A stretch of DNA of 38,506 nucleotides from Sphingomonas sp. (lineage in GTDB: Bacteria > Pseudomonadota > Alphaproteobacteria > Sphingomonadales > Sphingomonadaceae), in contig NZ_JANYEK010000109.1 of the NCBI RefSeq assembly GCF_025363195.1, positions 1 through 38,506 of the forward strand. The letters are read 5' to 3'. The notes beneath the pieces are model-generated. The model was not told where the DNA came from. It worked only from the letters and a program-made list of their open reading frames with translations, and made no database searches. Position numbers and translations under genes: made by a program. Shown piece after piece: positions 8,369 to 16,861 of this stretch (the stretch's first letter is position 1; every line of letters starts with the position of its first letter).

Positions 8369-9820
8369 ATGAACGACATCACGATGACGACGGCGCTGGA
8401 ACCGGATGGGGCACCGCGCCTGAAGGGCCTCGATATCCTGCGCGGGATCGCCATTCTGGGCATCCTGTTCATGAACATCAACGATATGGGCGGATCGCTC
8501 TGGTCGTCGTTCGATGATGTGCGGCATCTCGGCTGGACGCAGGCGGACCAGGTGGCGTGGTGGATGCGCGATATCCTCGCGACCGGCACCGCGCGGTGCC
8601 TGCTGGAAATGTTGTTCGGCGTCGGCATGGTGATCCTGACCGATCGCGCGGCTGAGGCTTTGCAGACCTCGGCGGATAATCCAGACGGCTGGTTCCGCAC
8701 GAGCTTGCGCGTGTTGTTCGGCGACTGGGCGGTGATGCGGGGCTATTATGCGCGCAATATCGTGCTGTTCCTGTTCGGGCTGATGCACATCTTCATCCTG
8801 CTGTGGCCCGGCGACATCCTGCACACCTACGGTATTGCGGCCTTGATCGCGTTCCTGTTTCGCCGGCTTGGGCCGAAAGCTTTGCTCGGCATCGGGCTGA
8901 TCATGGCGCTGATGCAGTTGTTCGGAAACGGCTACGATATCCACGAAGCACAGACCCGCATCGCCGCGTCGACGATATTGCAGGCAAAGATTGACCACGG
9001 CAAGCGGCTGACGCCGGACGAGAGCAAACAGCTCACCACGTTAAAGGAGCGCGATAATGAGCGCGCCAAGGACAAGCGCGATATGGCCAGGCGCGTTATG
9101 CTGGAAGACACAGCGCGCTCCGCCGCGACAGGCACCTTCATGACCTGGGCGGCCTCCGCATGGGGCTCAATTCTGTTCATCTGGGGCGTGGCGGACAGCG
9201 TGGGCGAAGGGGTGTTCATCGAGCCGCTATTCGTCTGGGAAGCGGCGAGCACGATGCTGATCGGGGCGGCCTTGTTCAAATGGGGCGTGATCCAGGGCCA
9301 GCGATCGCGCCGTTTCTACCTCTGGGCGATGCTGATCGCCTATTTCGTCGGCCTTGGGGGGCGAGCGTGGAGTGCGTATGTTCTCACGATATGGGATGAT
9401 TATCCCTATCTGATCTATTCGACGAGCGAGGTGACGCGTTTGGCCACCACGCTTGGCCACATCGCGGCGGTATATCTGCTGCTCGGCACGGCGTTCGGCG
9501 CGAAACTGCTAAGGCCGTTCGAGGCCGCCGGGCGTACCGCGTTGACGATCTACATTGCGCAGACGATCATCTGCCTGTGGATCCTCTATCCGCCGTTCGC
9601 GCTCGCATTATACGGGCATCAGGGCTGGATGGCGCTGATGGTGACGGGGGTGGTGGTGGATGCCATGCTGCTGGTGCTGGCCAATTGGTATCTACGGCAC
9701 TTCGCCATCGCACCGGTCGAATGGGCGTGGCGATCGATCATCTCGCGGCGGGTGCTGCCTATCGGCAAGCGTCGCAAAGCAGGCGACAATCCGATACCCA
9801 GCGCTATACCTGCGACTTGA
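8369..9820 (+). CDS. DUF418 family polytopic membrane protein
   Basis: Integral membrane protein of the DUF418 family (YeiB-like); no reaction is established. Residues start with a cytoplasmic segment and GLDILRGIAILGILFMNIND, the hallmark first helix. Several further helices follow (ARNIVLFLFGLMHIFILLWPG, IAALIAFLF), then a charged loop of about 60 residues (KRLTPDESKQLTTLKERDNE) and the C-terminal DUF418 domain with FEAAGRTALTIYIAQTIICLW and GVVVDAMLLVLANWYL. ATG 8369 was preferred over an upstream in-frame start because a G-rich ribosome site precedes it and the earlier frame overlaps tag. Length is 483 residues. The S9 peptidase gene follows within 30 bases, so the two may be cotranscribed. 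Confidence 0.88.
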   Translation: MNDITMTTALEPDGAPRLKGLDILRGIAILGILFMNINDMGGSLWSSFDDVRHLGWTQADQVAWWMRDILATGTARCLLEMLFGVGMVILTDRAAEALQTSADNPDGWFRTSLRVLFGDWAVMRGYYARNIVLFLFGLMHIFILLWPGDILHTYGIAALIAFLFRRLGPKALLGIGLIMALMQLFGNGYDIHEAQTRIAASTILQAKIDHGKRLTPDESKQLTTLKERDNERAKDKRDMARRVMLEDTARSAATGTFMTWAASAWGSILFIWGVADSVGEGVFIEPLFVWEAASTMLIGAALFKWGVIQGQRSRRFYLWAMLIAYFVGLGGRAWSAYVLTIWDDYPYLIYSTSEVTRLATTLGHIAAVYLLLGTAFGAKLLRPFEAAGRTALTIYIAQTIICLWILYPPFALALYGHQGWMALMVTGVVVDAMLLVLANWYLRHFAIAPVEWAWRSIISRRVLPIGKRRKAGDNPIPSAIPAT

Positions 9821-9846
9821 AGACCGTAACACGGAATCGGAGATGG

Positions 9847-12096
9847 ATGATGGCGAAACCCCGGATCGCGGCAGGCCTGTTGGCGAGCGCGATGCTTGTC
9901 AGTGTCGCAACCCCCGCCTTGGCCGCTGAACCCGCCCCCAAGGCACAAGTGCTGACGTTGAAGCGCGTGTTCGGATCGCCCGATCTGTCCGGGCCGCAGC
10001 CGCAATCGCTGAAGCTGTCGCCGGACGGCACGTTGTTGACGTCGCTGCGTCCTCGCGCCGATGAGAAGCAGCGCTTCGACTTGTGGGCTCTCGATACGAA
10101 GACCGGGCAGGAGCGCATGCTGGTCGATTCCAAGAAGGTCGGCAGCGGTGCGGAACTGTCCGAGGCCGAGAAGATGCAGCGTGAGCGCGATCGCAGCATC
10201 AGCGGCAAGACCGGGATCGTGTCTTACGAATGGTCGCCCGACGGCAAGACCATCCTCGTTCCTATCGATGGCGACTTGTATTTGGCCGGTCTGGACGGAA
10301 AGGTCACGCGGCTGACCGAGAATGTCGGCGGGGCGCTGAACCCGAAGATCAGCCCGGCGGGCGGATATGTCTCGTATGTGCGCGACCAGAACCTCGTGGC
10401 GCAGCCGCTTGGTGGCCGCCCACGCGCGCTGACCGACGACGGCAAGGGGACGGTCCATTGGGGCGAGGCGGAATTCGTCGCGCAGGAAGAGATGGACCGG
10501 CGCACCGGCTATTGGTGGGCACCGGGCGATGCCCGCGTCGCGGTCGAGCGGTTCGATGAAGCCCCCGTCGGCATCATCACGCGCGCCGCGATCGGGGCGA
10601 ACGGGACCAAGACCTATGACCAGCGTTATCCTGCCGCAGGCACCCCGAATGTGCTGGTCGGGCTGTATGTGATGAAGCCGGATGGATCGGGCCGGGTGAA
10701 GGTCGATCTCGGCAAGGAGACGGATATCTATCTCGCCCGCGTCGATTGGGCACCGAATGGCAGCGCGCTGTACGTGCAGCGGCAGAACCGCGCGCAAACC
10801 GTGCTGGACATGCTCAAGGTCGATCCGGCGACGGGCAAGTCGACGATCCTGTTCAGCGAGAAGGCGCGGGCCGACAGCTGGGTAAATTTGAGCGATGCCT
10901 ATCGTTTCCTCGACGATGGCAGCCTGATCTGGAATTCGGAGCGTGATGGCTTTTCGCACCTTTATCGTTTCAACGCGGGCAATTGGACGCAACTGACCAA
11001 GGGCGACTGGGTTATCATGGATCTGGTCGGGGTCGATCAGGCCAAAGGGCGGATATTCTTCACCGGCAACAAGGATGGCGTGCTGGAGAAGCACCTCTAT
11101 TCGGTCGATCTGGCGCGTCCGGGGGGGCGGGCCCCAGCACCCGTGCGGCTGACCGAGCCGGGTTGGTGGAACGGGGCGAGCATGGACAAGTCGGCGTCGC
11201 GCATCATCGTCTCGCGCTCCAATCCGGATCAGCCGACGCAGATGTATCTGGCCGATGCGACGGGTAAGCGCCTGTCCTGGATCAACCAGAACGCGTTGGT
11301 CGCGGGGCACCCCTATTTCCCCTTCGTCGCGCAACATCAGGCGACCAAGTTCGGCACGATGAAGGCGGCGGACGGCAGCACGCTCCATTGGGAGATGATC
11401 ACGCCGCCGCTGGTGGCGGGCAAGACATATCCGGTGTTCTTCGAACATTATGGCGGGCCGCATGTCCAAACAGTGTCAAGAAACTGGGGCGGGGCGCTGC
11501 ACCAATATATTGCCTCCAAAGGCTATATCGTTTTCATGATCGACAATCGCGGATCGGCCAATCGCGGCGTTGCGTTCGAAAGCCAATTGTATCGCGCAGC
11601 GGGTTCGGTCGAGGTCGCGGACCAGTTGCTGGCGGCGAAATGGTTGAAGAAACAGCCGTTCGTCGCGCCCGACAAGATCGTTACCTACGGCTGGTCCTAC
11701 GGCGGATACATGACGCTGAAGATGCTGGAGGCTGCTCCGGGTGTGTTCGCCGCCGGGGTGGCGGGTGCGCCGGTGACGAAGTGGGAATTGTACGACACGC
11801 ATTATACCGAGCGCTATATGGGCGACCCGAAGAAGGACTCGAAGGCGTATGCCGCGTCGAGCGCGTTGACCGATGCGCCGAAGATCGCCGATCCGATGCT
11901 GCTGATCCACGGCATGTCGGACGACAATGTGTTCTTCGAAAATTCGACCGCGCTGGCGGCACGGATGCAGGCCGCGTCAACCCCGTTCGAGATGATGTTC
12001 TACCCCGGCTTCACCCACCGCGTGGGCGGCCCGCAGGTCGGCGAGCATCTGTGGACGACGATCCTGAATTTCTACGGGCAGCATCTGGGGAAATAG
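9847..12096 (+). CDS. Secreted S9 family peptidase, dipeptidyl-peptidase IV-like
   Basis: Predicted periplasmic serine peptidase cutting dipeptides, often X-Pro, from peptide N-termini. A signal peptide (IAAGLLASAMLVSVATPALAA) is followed by a DPP IV-type beta-propeller containing LSPDGTLL, EWSPDGKT and the paired acidic N-terminus-binding motif in AEFVAQEEMDRRTGYWW. The C-terminal alpha/beta hydrolase domain has HYGGPHVQ, the nucleophile in GWSYGGY (S617), the acid in HGMSDDNV (D692) and the histidine in PGFTHRVGG (H724). Total length is about 749 residues, normal for the family. Two adjacent ATGs (9847, 9850) are possible; CGGAG at 9838 fits either. Convergent with the aldo/keto reductase across a hairpin repeat. 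Confidence 0.93.
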   Translation: MMAKPRIAAGLLASAMLVSVATPALAAEPAPKAQVLTLKRVFGSPDLSGPQPQSLKLSPDGTLLTSLRPRADEKQRFDLWALDTKTGQERMLVDSKKVGSGAELSEAEKMQRERDRSISGKTGIVSYEWSPDGKTILVPIDGDLYLAGLDGKVTRLTENVGGALNPKISPAGGYVSYVRDQNLVAQPLGGRPRALTDDGKGTVHWGEAEFVAQEEMDRRTGYWWAPGDARVAVERFDEAPVGIITRAAIGANGTKTYDQRYPAAGTPNVLVGLYVMKPDGSGRVKVDLGKETDIYLARVDWAPNGSALYVQRQNRAQTVLDMLKVDPATGKSTILFSEKARADSWVNLSDAYRFLDDGSLIWNSERDGFSHLYRFNAGNWTQLTKGDWVIMDLVGVDQAKGRIFFTGNKDGVLEKHLYSVDLARPGGRAPAPVRLTEPGWWNGASMDKSASRIIVSRSNPDQPTQMYLADATGKRLSWINQNALVAGHPYFPFVAQHQATKFGTMKAADGSTLHWEMITPPLVAGKTYPVFFEHYGGPHVQTVSRNWGGALHQYIASKGYIVFMIDNRGSANRGVAFESQLYRAAGSVEVADQLLAAKWLKKQPFVAPDKIVTYGWSYGGYMTLKMLEAAPGVFAAGVAGAPVTKWELYDTHYTERYMGDPKKDSKAYAASSALTDAPKIADPMLLIHGMSDDNVFFENSTALAARMQAASTPFEMMFYPGFTHRVGGPQVGEHLWTTILNFYGQHLGK

Positions 12097-12122
12097 GCTT
12101 CCCGAACCGTCCCAAATCTTCT

Positions 12123-12151
12123 CGTCATCCTGAAACGAGTTCAGGATGACG
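12123..12151. terminator. Hairpin repeat acting as bidirectional terminator
   Basis: A perfect 12-bp stem CGTCATCCTGAA / TTCAGGATGACG surrounds a 5-base loop, between two convergent stop codons. The core ATCCTGA...TCAGGAT returns at 27924, so this is one member of a dispersed hairpin family. There is no T-run, so termination is inferred from position. Confidence 0.65.
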
Positions 12152-12177
12152 GGGTGGTTCAGGCGAGGACGGGAGCC

Positions 12178-13128
12178 TCAAGCGCCGGCCGCACTCAGCC
12201 GGTCGAGTTGAGCCCTGCTCAATTCCAGCGTCATCGCGCCGAGCAAATCCTCTACCTGCTTCACGTTCGTCGCGCTGGCGATCGGTGCAGTGACGCCGGG
12301 TTGCGCGGCGAGCCACGCCAGGGCGACCTGCGCCAGGCTCGCTTCGGTTTCCGCCGCGATCTCGTCCATGGCCGCCAACACCGCTGCGCCTTTGCCTTCG
12401 AGCAGGTCGCCCATCTGGCCCCCGCGAACACTCTGGCCGAGATCGTCTTTGCTACGATACTTTCCGGTCAGAAAGCCGGAGGCGAGGCCGTAATAGGGCA
12501 CGACACCGACATTGTTGGTGACGCAATAATCCTGCAATTCCCCCTCGAACTTGTGGCGGCTGACGAGATTATATTCCGGTTGCAGCACCTGATAGTGCGG
12601 CAGGCCGTGCTTCATCGCGGCATCGTGCGCGGATTTTAGGCGGGCGGCATGGAAGTTCGAGGCGCCGAGCGCGCGAACCTTGCCAGCGTCGATCAACTTC
12701 GAAAACGCGGCCAGCGCGTCCTCCTGTGCGACCGCATCATCGTCCTGATGCGCGAAATACAGATCGATTGTCTCTATCCCCAGGTGCTTCAGCGAGGCGT
12801 CGCAGGCCGCCGCAATGCGCGCGGGGGCGAGCTTCTCGCCGCCTTCTCCCGGCAGCATGCCGACCTTGGTGGCGATCAAGATGTCGTTCCGCCTACCGCT
12901 GGTCTTCAGCCATTCGCCGATCATGCTCTCGGATTCCCCACCTTTATGACCCGGTGCCCAGGCGGAATAGACATCGGCGGTGTCGATCATCGTGCCGCCG
13001 CCCGATACGAAAGCGTCGAGCACCGCGAAGCTCGCCGCCTTGTCGGCGGTCCAGCCGAATACGTTGCCACCGAGCACCAGTGGCGCGATGTGGAGATCGG
13101 TCGCGCCGAGGCGCCGCAGTATCGTCAT
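12178..13128 (-). CDS. Aldo/keto reductase
   Basis: NADPH-dependent oxidoreductase with a TIM-barrel fold; the physiological substrate is unknown. The 316-residue protein carries the catalytic tetrad D49 and Y54 (DTADVYS), K88 (ATKVG) and H127 (YFAHQDD). It also has the family patterns GASNF near 156 and the C-terminal cofactor-binding APIASATNVKQVEDL. LQPEYNLVSR and VVPYYGLASGFLTGKY place it in the YajO/Tas-like branch of single-domain reductases. Start ATG 13128 matches the family. It is transcribed in the same direction as the lipoprotein pair upstream, with a 29-base gap, so a shared transcript is possible. Confidence 0.93.
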   Translation of the reverse strand: MTILRRLGATDLHIAPLVLGGNVFGWTADKAASFAVLDAFVSGGGTMIDTADVYSAWAPGHKGGESESMIGEWLKTSGRRNDILIATKVGMLPGEGGEKLAPARIAAACDASLKHLGIETIDLYFAHQDDDAVAQEDALAAFSKLIDAGKVRALGASNFHAARLKSAHDAAMKHGLPHYQVLQPEYNLVSRHKFEGELQDYCVTNNVGVVPYYGLASGFLTGKYRSKDDLGQSVRGGQMGDLLEGKGAAVLAAMDEIAAETEASLAQVALAWLAAQPGVTAPIASATNVKQVEDLLGAMTLELSRAQLDRLSAAGA

Positions 13129-13157
13129 GGCAATCAGTACCTTTTTTCGGCTGGCTA

Positions 13158-13343
13158 TTATGAGTAAGTTTTGTCTTGGCTCTCGATGTGCACGGCGTTG
13201 GCGTCGACGCTGTTGGCATCGAGCATCGCCGCGGCATCATTCAACTGCTCCTGCTCGGCGGCGCTGACCGAGCCGGGAATATCGATCCGCGATTCGCATG
13301 CGGTCAGCGACAACAGCGTCAGCAGCATGGCCGCCCTCATCAT
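13158..13343 (-). CDS. Small predicted lipoprotein (61 aa)
   Basis: Unrecognised short protein with a lipoprotein signal: hydrophobic MLLTLLSLTAC with Cys at residue 16 as the lipidation site, then about 45 hydrophilic residues rich in Glu, Asp, Asn and Ala (SAAEQEQLNDAAAMLD). The start ATG 13343 overlaps the stop of the preceding lipoprotein gene (TGATG), which strongly supports it as a real coupled gene despite its size. ATG 13340 is an alternative. No function can be assigned. Confidence 0.68.
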   Translation of the reverse strand: MMRAAMLLTLLSLTACESRIDIPGSVSAAEQEQLNDAAAMLDANSVDANAVHIESQDKTYS

Positions 13344-13630
13344 TCCTCGATCGAATTGCCGGCATCCTTCAGTGCGGCACCGGTCGAATTCTTCGCATCG
13401 CTGGCGGCATTGCCGATCGCCGCGCCAGCATTGTCCATCGTCGCTTCGGCCGAGCCGAAAGCGCGGTCGGCGGCGGCATCGGTGTCGTTGACTGCGGCGC
13501 TCATCGTCGCATTGGCATCGGCAGACATCTGGCCGGCAGCCTGGGCGGTTTCGTTCTGCGCGGCGGGCGAGCAGGCGGCGAGCGATGCCCCGATCATCAG
13601 CGTGCCAGCGATGGCGATACATTTCTTCAC
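13340..13630 (-). CDS. Small Ala/Asp-rich predicted lipoprotein (96 aa)
   Basis: Unrecognised protein starting with GTG 13630, preceded at good distance by AGGAGAA. Signal MKKCIAIAGTLMIGASLAAC ends in a lipobox with Cys at residue 20. The mature part is almost all Ala, Asp, Ser, Asn and Thr, with regularly spaced Ala blocks (ADRAFGSAEATMDNAGAAIG), suggesting an amphipathic helical, apolipoprotein-like chain in the envelope. It overlaps the second lipoprotein start, so the pair is an operon. It is divergent from sahR across 135 bases, and the sahR promoter/operator region could affect it. Confidence 0.75.
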   Translation of the reverse strand: MKKCIAIAGTLMIGASLAACSPAAQNETAQAAGQMSADANATMSAAVNDTDAAADRAFGSAEATMDNAGAAIGNAASDAKNSTGAALKDAGNSIEE

Positions 13631-13714
13631 GGCGTTTCTCCTGGATTAGAGCCTATGGGGGTGTCGCTGCGGCTAACGCTAGCGGTCCGGTTTCGGGTCC
13701 GCAACTCATGCGCG

Positions 13715-13743
13715 TTGACCTCATATAAAGATATCTTTATATG
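13715..13743 (+). promoter_or_regulatory. Predicted promoter of the sahR-metF-metH operon
   Basis: TTGACC at 13715-13720 and TATATG at 13738-13743 lie 17 bases apart, with the sahR ATG 22 bases after the -10. The palindromic operator fills the spacer and -10, so binding would compete with RNA polymerase. Confidence 0.65.
13722..13743. promoter_or_regulatory. 22-bp perfect palindrome, predicted SahR operator
   Basis: ATATAAAGAT followed directly by its reverse complement ATCTTTATAT, with one extra C/G pair outside, gives a 22-bp perfect palindrome. Such AT-rich symmetrical sites with an AAGATATCTT centre fit ArsR-family SahR regulators. It sits immediately before the predicted regulator gene. 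Autoregulation plus control of metF and metH is inferred. Confidence 0.75.
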
Positions 13744-13765
13744 TAATCTCCAGGATGGAAATGTC

Positions 13766-14725
13766 ATGACTCTGGCCCTCGATATCTTCCGCGCGCTTGC
13801 CGACGCGACGCGGCTGCGCATCCTCGCATTGTTGCGCTCGATGGAGCTGTCGGTCGGTGAATTGGCACAGGTGCTGGGGCAGAGCCAGCCGCGCGTCAGT
13901 CGCCATGTGAAGATCCTGTGCGATGCCGGTCTGGCTGAGCGGCGCAAGGAGGGCAGTTGGGTATTCGTCGGGGTCGGCAGCGCGACGAAAGTCGCGCCGG
14001 TCGTCGCGGCACTGGACGCTTGGAGCGAGATCGAAGCGGATCACTGGGCGGTCGCCGATGTGGCGCGGCTGGCGGCGGTGCGCGCGGACCGTGCGTCTTC
14101 GGCGGCCATGTGGTTCGAGGCAAATGCCGACCAATGGGACGCGATCCGGTCGCTGCATGTCGCGGAAGAGCAGGTCGAGGCGGCGATTTCCGACGTTTTG
14201 GGGGATGCGCCGATCGGGCAGTTGATCGATATCGGTACTGGCACGGGGCGGATGCTCGAACTGTTTGCCGGGCGGGCGAAGCAAGCCTTGGGCATCGATC
14301 GCAGCAGCGAGATGCTGCGGCTGGCGCGCGCGAAACTCTCGGAACGGGGTCTGACCCACGCGGAACTGCGGCAGGCCGATCTCTACGCCCTGCCGCTGCG
14401 CGATAATTCGGCGGATGCGGCGATCATCCACCATGTGCTGCATTTCGCGCAGCAACCGGGCGCGGCGATTGCCGAGGCGGCGCGTGTGCTCAGCCCTGGC
14501 GGACGGCTGTTGATCGCGGACTTTGCACCGCATGACCGTGAGGATCTACGCTCGCAGGACGCCCATACGCGTCTCGGCTTTTCGGACGAACAAATTGCGC
14601 AATGGTTCGATAGCGCCGGGCTGGTTCCGGCGCGGACCGAAACGCTGGAGGGCGGCGAGCTTACGGTAAAATTGTGGCTCGGGCGCAAGCTGGGGTCCCT
14701 GATACATGAGGTGAAGGCAGCGTGA
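13766..14725 (+). CDS. sahR: ArsR-family regulator fused to SAM-dependent methyltransferase domain (SahR type)
   Basis: Predicted repressor of methionine-cycle genes that senses S-adenosylhomocysteine. Residues 1-90 are an ArsR winged helix (LFRALADATRLRILALLRSMELSVGELAQVL is its start, split here for reading; recognition helix QSQPRVSRHVKIL). Residues from about 130 form a class I methyltransferase fold with the SAM-site motif IDIGTGTGRMLELF, GIDRSSEML, and HHVLHFAQQPGAAIAEAARVLSPGG (read with breaks). This fusion architecture next to metF and metH is what marks SahR. The start ATG 13766 was chosen because the frame upstream crosses the promoter. The TGA overlaps the metF ATG. Whether the methyltransferase domain is catalytic or only senses ligand is not decided by sequence. 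Confidence 0.85.
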   Translation: MTLALDIFRALADATRLRILALLRSMELSVGELAQVLGQSQPRVSRHVKILCDAGLAERRKEGSWVFVGVGSATKVAPVVAALDAWSEIEADHWAVADVARLAAVRADRASSAAMWFEANADQWDAIRSLHVAEEQVEAAISDVLGDAPIGQLIDIGTGTGRMLELFAGRAKQALGIDRSSEMLRLARAKLSERGLTHAELRQADLYALPLRDNSADAAIIHHVLHFAQQPGAAIAEAARVLSPGGRLLIADFAPHDREDLRSQDAHTRLGFSDEQIAQWFDSAGLVPARTETLEGGELTVKLWLGRKLGSLIHEVKAA

Positions 14726-15669
14726 TGGTTTCGGTCAAGGACATGCAGGAGGCGCGCTACGCTTTGGATACGCCGTTGTTTGCGGATGTTGGAGGCGACG
14801 ATGCGCGGGTGAGCTTCGAATTCTTCCCGCCCAAGACCGACAAGATGGAGGAGACGTTGTGGGAATCGGTGCAGACACTGTCTCCGCTGGGGCCGCGCTT
14901 CGTGTCCGTTACCTACGGCGCGGGTGGCACGACACGGGAGCGGACGCACGCCACCGTGGCACGGATCGCGCGCGATACGACTATCCCAGCCGCCGCGCAT
15001 CTGACGTGTGTCGAGGCGACGCGCGAGGAGATCGATGCAGTCGCCCACGAATATTGGGAGGCGGGTGTGCGCCACATCGTCGCACTGCGCGGCGATCCGC
15101 CGGTTGCGGGGGCCAGGTTCCAGTCGCCGGTCGGCGGATATGAGAATGCCGCGGCGTTGGTTGCCGGGTTGCGCCGTCTGCATCCGTTCGAAATTTCGGT
15201 TGCCGCCTACCCGGAATGCCATCCGGATTCGCCCGATCCGGCGGCGGACCTGGATAATCTTAAGCGCAAGCTGGACGCGGGCGCCAGTCGCGGGATCACG
15301 CAATTCTTCCACGAAGCCGAGACTTTTTTTCGGTACCGCGATGCCGTCGCCAAGGCCGGGATCGACGCCGAGATCGTGCCGGGGATCATGCCGATCATGA
15401 ATTTCGCCAGCGTGCAGCGTATGTCGGCGATGTGCGGGACTGTGGTGCCGAACTGGATGGGGACGCTGTTCGAAGGGCTCGACGATCATCCGGCGGCGCG
15501 CCAATTGGTGTCGGCGACGGTCGCGGCGGAACTGTGCCGGCGGCTCTATGCCGGCGGCGTGCGGGACTTCCATTTCTACACGCTGAACCGCGCCGAACTG
15601 AGCTTCGCGATCTGCCATTTGCTGGGGATCCGGGCGAAGGTGCCGGCCCTTCAGGAGAAGGCGGCATGA
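14725..15669 (+). CDS. metF: 5,10-methylenetetrahydrofolate reductase
   Basis: Flavoenzyme reducing methylene-THF to methyl-THF, the methyl donor for MetH encoded just downstream. The 314-residue protein shows VSFEFFPPKTDKMEE, SVTYGAGGTTRERT, AHLTCVEATREEID, IVALRGDPP and the folate-binding YPECHPDSPD segment. It ends in HFYTLNR, a C-terminal family signature (DFHFYTLNRAELSF). ATG 14725 overlaps the sahR TGA (TGATG); a GTG directly before it is an alternative. Its own TGA overlaps the next ATG (ATGA), so sahR, metF and the first metH part are tightly coupled. Confidence 0.95.
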   Translation: MVSVKDMQEARYALDTPLFADVGGDDARVSFEFFPPKTDKMEETLWESVQTLSPLGPRFVSVTYGAGGTTRERTHATVARIARDTTIPAAAHLTCVEATREEIDAVAHEYWEAGVRHIVALRGDPPVAGARFQSPVGGYENAAALVAGLRRLHPFEISVAAYPECHPDSPDPAADLDNLKRKLDAGASRGITQFFHEAETFFRYRDAVAKAGIDAEIVPGIMPIMNFASVQRMSAMCGTVVPNWMGTLFEGLDDHPAARQLVSATVAAELCRRLYAGGVRDFHFYTLNRAELSFAICHLLGIRAKVPALQEKAA

Positions 15670-16739
15670 CGATCCGCGAAACATTCCTTGCCGAGGCGGC
15701 CCAGCGCGTTCTCATTACTGATGGCGCGTTCGGCACGGAAATCCAGAACTGGAAGTTGAGCGAGGCCGATTATGCCGGCGATCTGGGCCTGACGAAGGAC
15801 CAGAAGGGCAATAACGACATCCTTGCGCTGACCAAGCCCGAGGTGCCGGAGACGATCACGCGCGAATATCTCGAGGCGGGATCTGACATCGTTTCGACCA
15901 ACACGTTCTCGGCGAACCTGATTTCGCAGGCGGATTATGCCGCCGAGCATCTGGTGCGCGACATCAACGTAGCCTCGGCGCAGATCGCACGCAGGCTGGC
16001 GGACGAATTCACCGCGAAGGACGCCGCAAATGGCATACGGCGTCCGCGTTTCGTGGCCGGAGCGATCGGGCCCACCAACAAGACTTTGTCGTTGAGCCCC
16101 GACGTCAACGATCCGGGTTTCCGCGAGATCGACTTCGATTATCTGAAAGGCGTGTACCGCGAACAGATCGATGCGCTGCTCGAAGGCGGAGAGGGGGTCG
16201 GCGTGGACTTCATCCTGATCGAGACCGTGTTCGATACGCTGAACGCCAAGGCCGGAATCATGGCCGCGCTCGAGGCGGCACAGGATCTGGGCCGCGACGT
16301 GCCGATCATGATGTCGATGACGCTGACCGATCTGTCCGGGCGCAACCTGTCTGGCCATACAGTCGAGGCGTTCTGGCATGCGGTGCGGCATGCCAGGCCG
16401 GTGACGATTGGGCTGAATTGCTCGTTCGGGGCCGAACAGTTGCGGCCGCATGTCCGCACGCTGTCCGATATCGCGGATACGCTGATCATGGTCTATCCGA
16501 ATGCCGGATTGCCCAACGAACTGGGCGAATATGACGAGATGCCGGATACGACTGCCGGGCTGGTACTGGAATGGGCGCAGGCTGGCCAGGTGAACGTGCT
16601 CGGCGGATGCTGTGGATCGACCCCGGCGCATATCAAGGCGATGGCGGATGCGGTGGCAGGCTTGCCGGCGCGCCGGATTGCGCGGCCCGAGGTGCGGACC
16701 AAGCTGGCCGGGCTGGAACCGATGATCATGGCGGCTTAA
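15666..16739 (+). CDS. metH: Methionine synthase, N-terminal homocysteine-binding module (split MetH)
   Basis: Zinc-dependent homocysteine S-methyltransferase domain of cobalamin-dependent methionine synthase, made here as a separate 357-residue protein. It begins with VLITDGAFGTEIQ and has GDLGLTKDQKGNNDIL, TNTFSAN and GAIGPTNKTLSLSPD. The three zinc cysteines are C252 (GLNCSFG) and C315/C316 (GGCCGSTP), each five positions from those of Escherichia coli MetH. The remaining domains are encoded by the next gene. A tail of 120 bases with an inverted repeat pair separates the two parts, so this is a gene split, not a frameshift. Confidence 0.94.
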   Translation: MTIRETFLAEAAQRVLITDGAFGTEIQNWKLSEADYAGDLGLTKDQKGNNDILALTKPEVPETITREYLEAGSDIVSTNTFSANLISQADYAAEHLVRDINVASAQIARRLADEFTAKDAANGIRRPRFVAGAIGPTNKTLSLSPDVNDPGFREIDFDYLKGVYREQIDALLEGGEGVGVDFILIETVFDTLNAKAGIMAALEAAQDLGRDVPIMMSMTLTDLSGRNLSGHTVEAFWHAVRHARPVTIGLNCSFGAEQLRPHVRTLSDIADTLIMVYPNAGLPNELGEYDEMPDTTAGLVLEWAQAGQVNVLGGCCGSTPAHIKAMADAVAGLPARRIARPEVRTKLAGLEPMIMAA

Positions 16740-16746
16740 AATAAAG

Positions 16747-16846
16747 CCCTTTCCCCGTCGGGGAGAGGGTTGGGAGAGGGGCAACCACGCGCGGCTTCCC
16801 TCGATTGCTAACCTCTCCCCGACCCTCTCCCCCGAGGGGGAGAGGG
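16747..16846. repeat. Inverted pair of CT/GA-rich repeats in the metH split
   Basis: The left arm (16747-16781, core GTCGGGGAGAGGGT) and right arm (16812-16846, core ACCCTCTCCCCCGA) are inverted near-copies with a 30-base spacer. Each arm can also fold by itself. This is a dispersed intergenic repeat lying inside an operon, immediately before the ATG of the second metH gene, where a folded transcript could affect translation or readthrough. Confidence 0.7.
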
Positions 16847-16861
16847 CAAGAAGAAGAACAT

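Noticed and set aside
9619..11469. Long open frame antisense to the S9 peptidase gene
   Set aside because: It mirrors a GC-rich gene with clear catalytic motifs on the other strand; the antisense protein is Arg/His-rich with no recognisable domain. The same applies to long antisense frames at 17954-19519, 22721-24364, 24470-25897 and 31146-32606.
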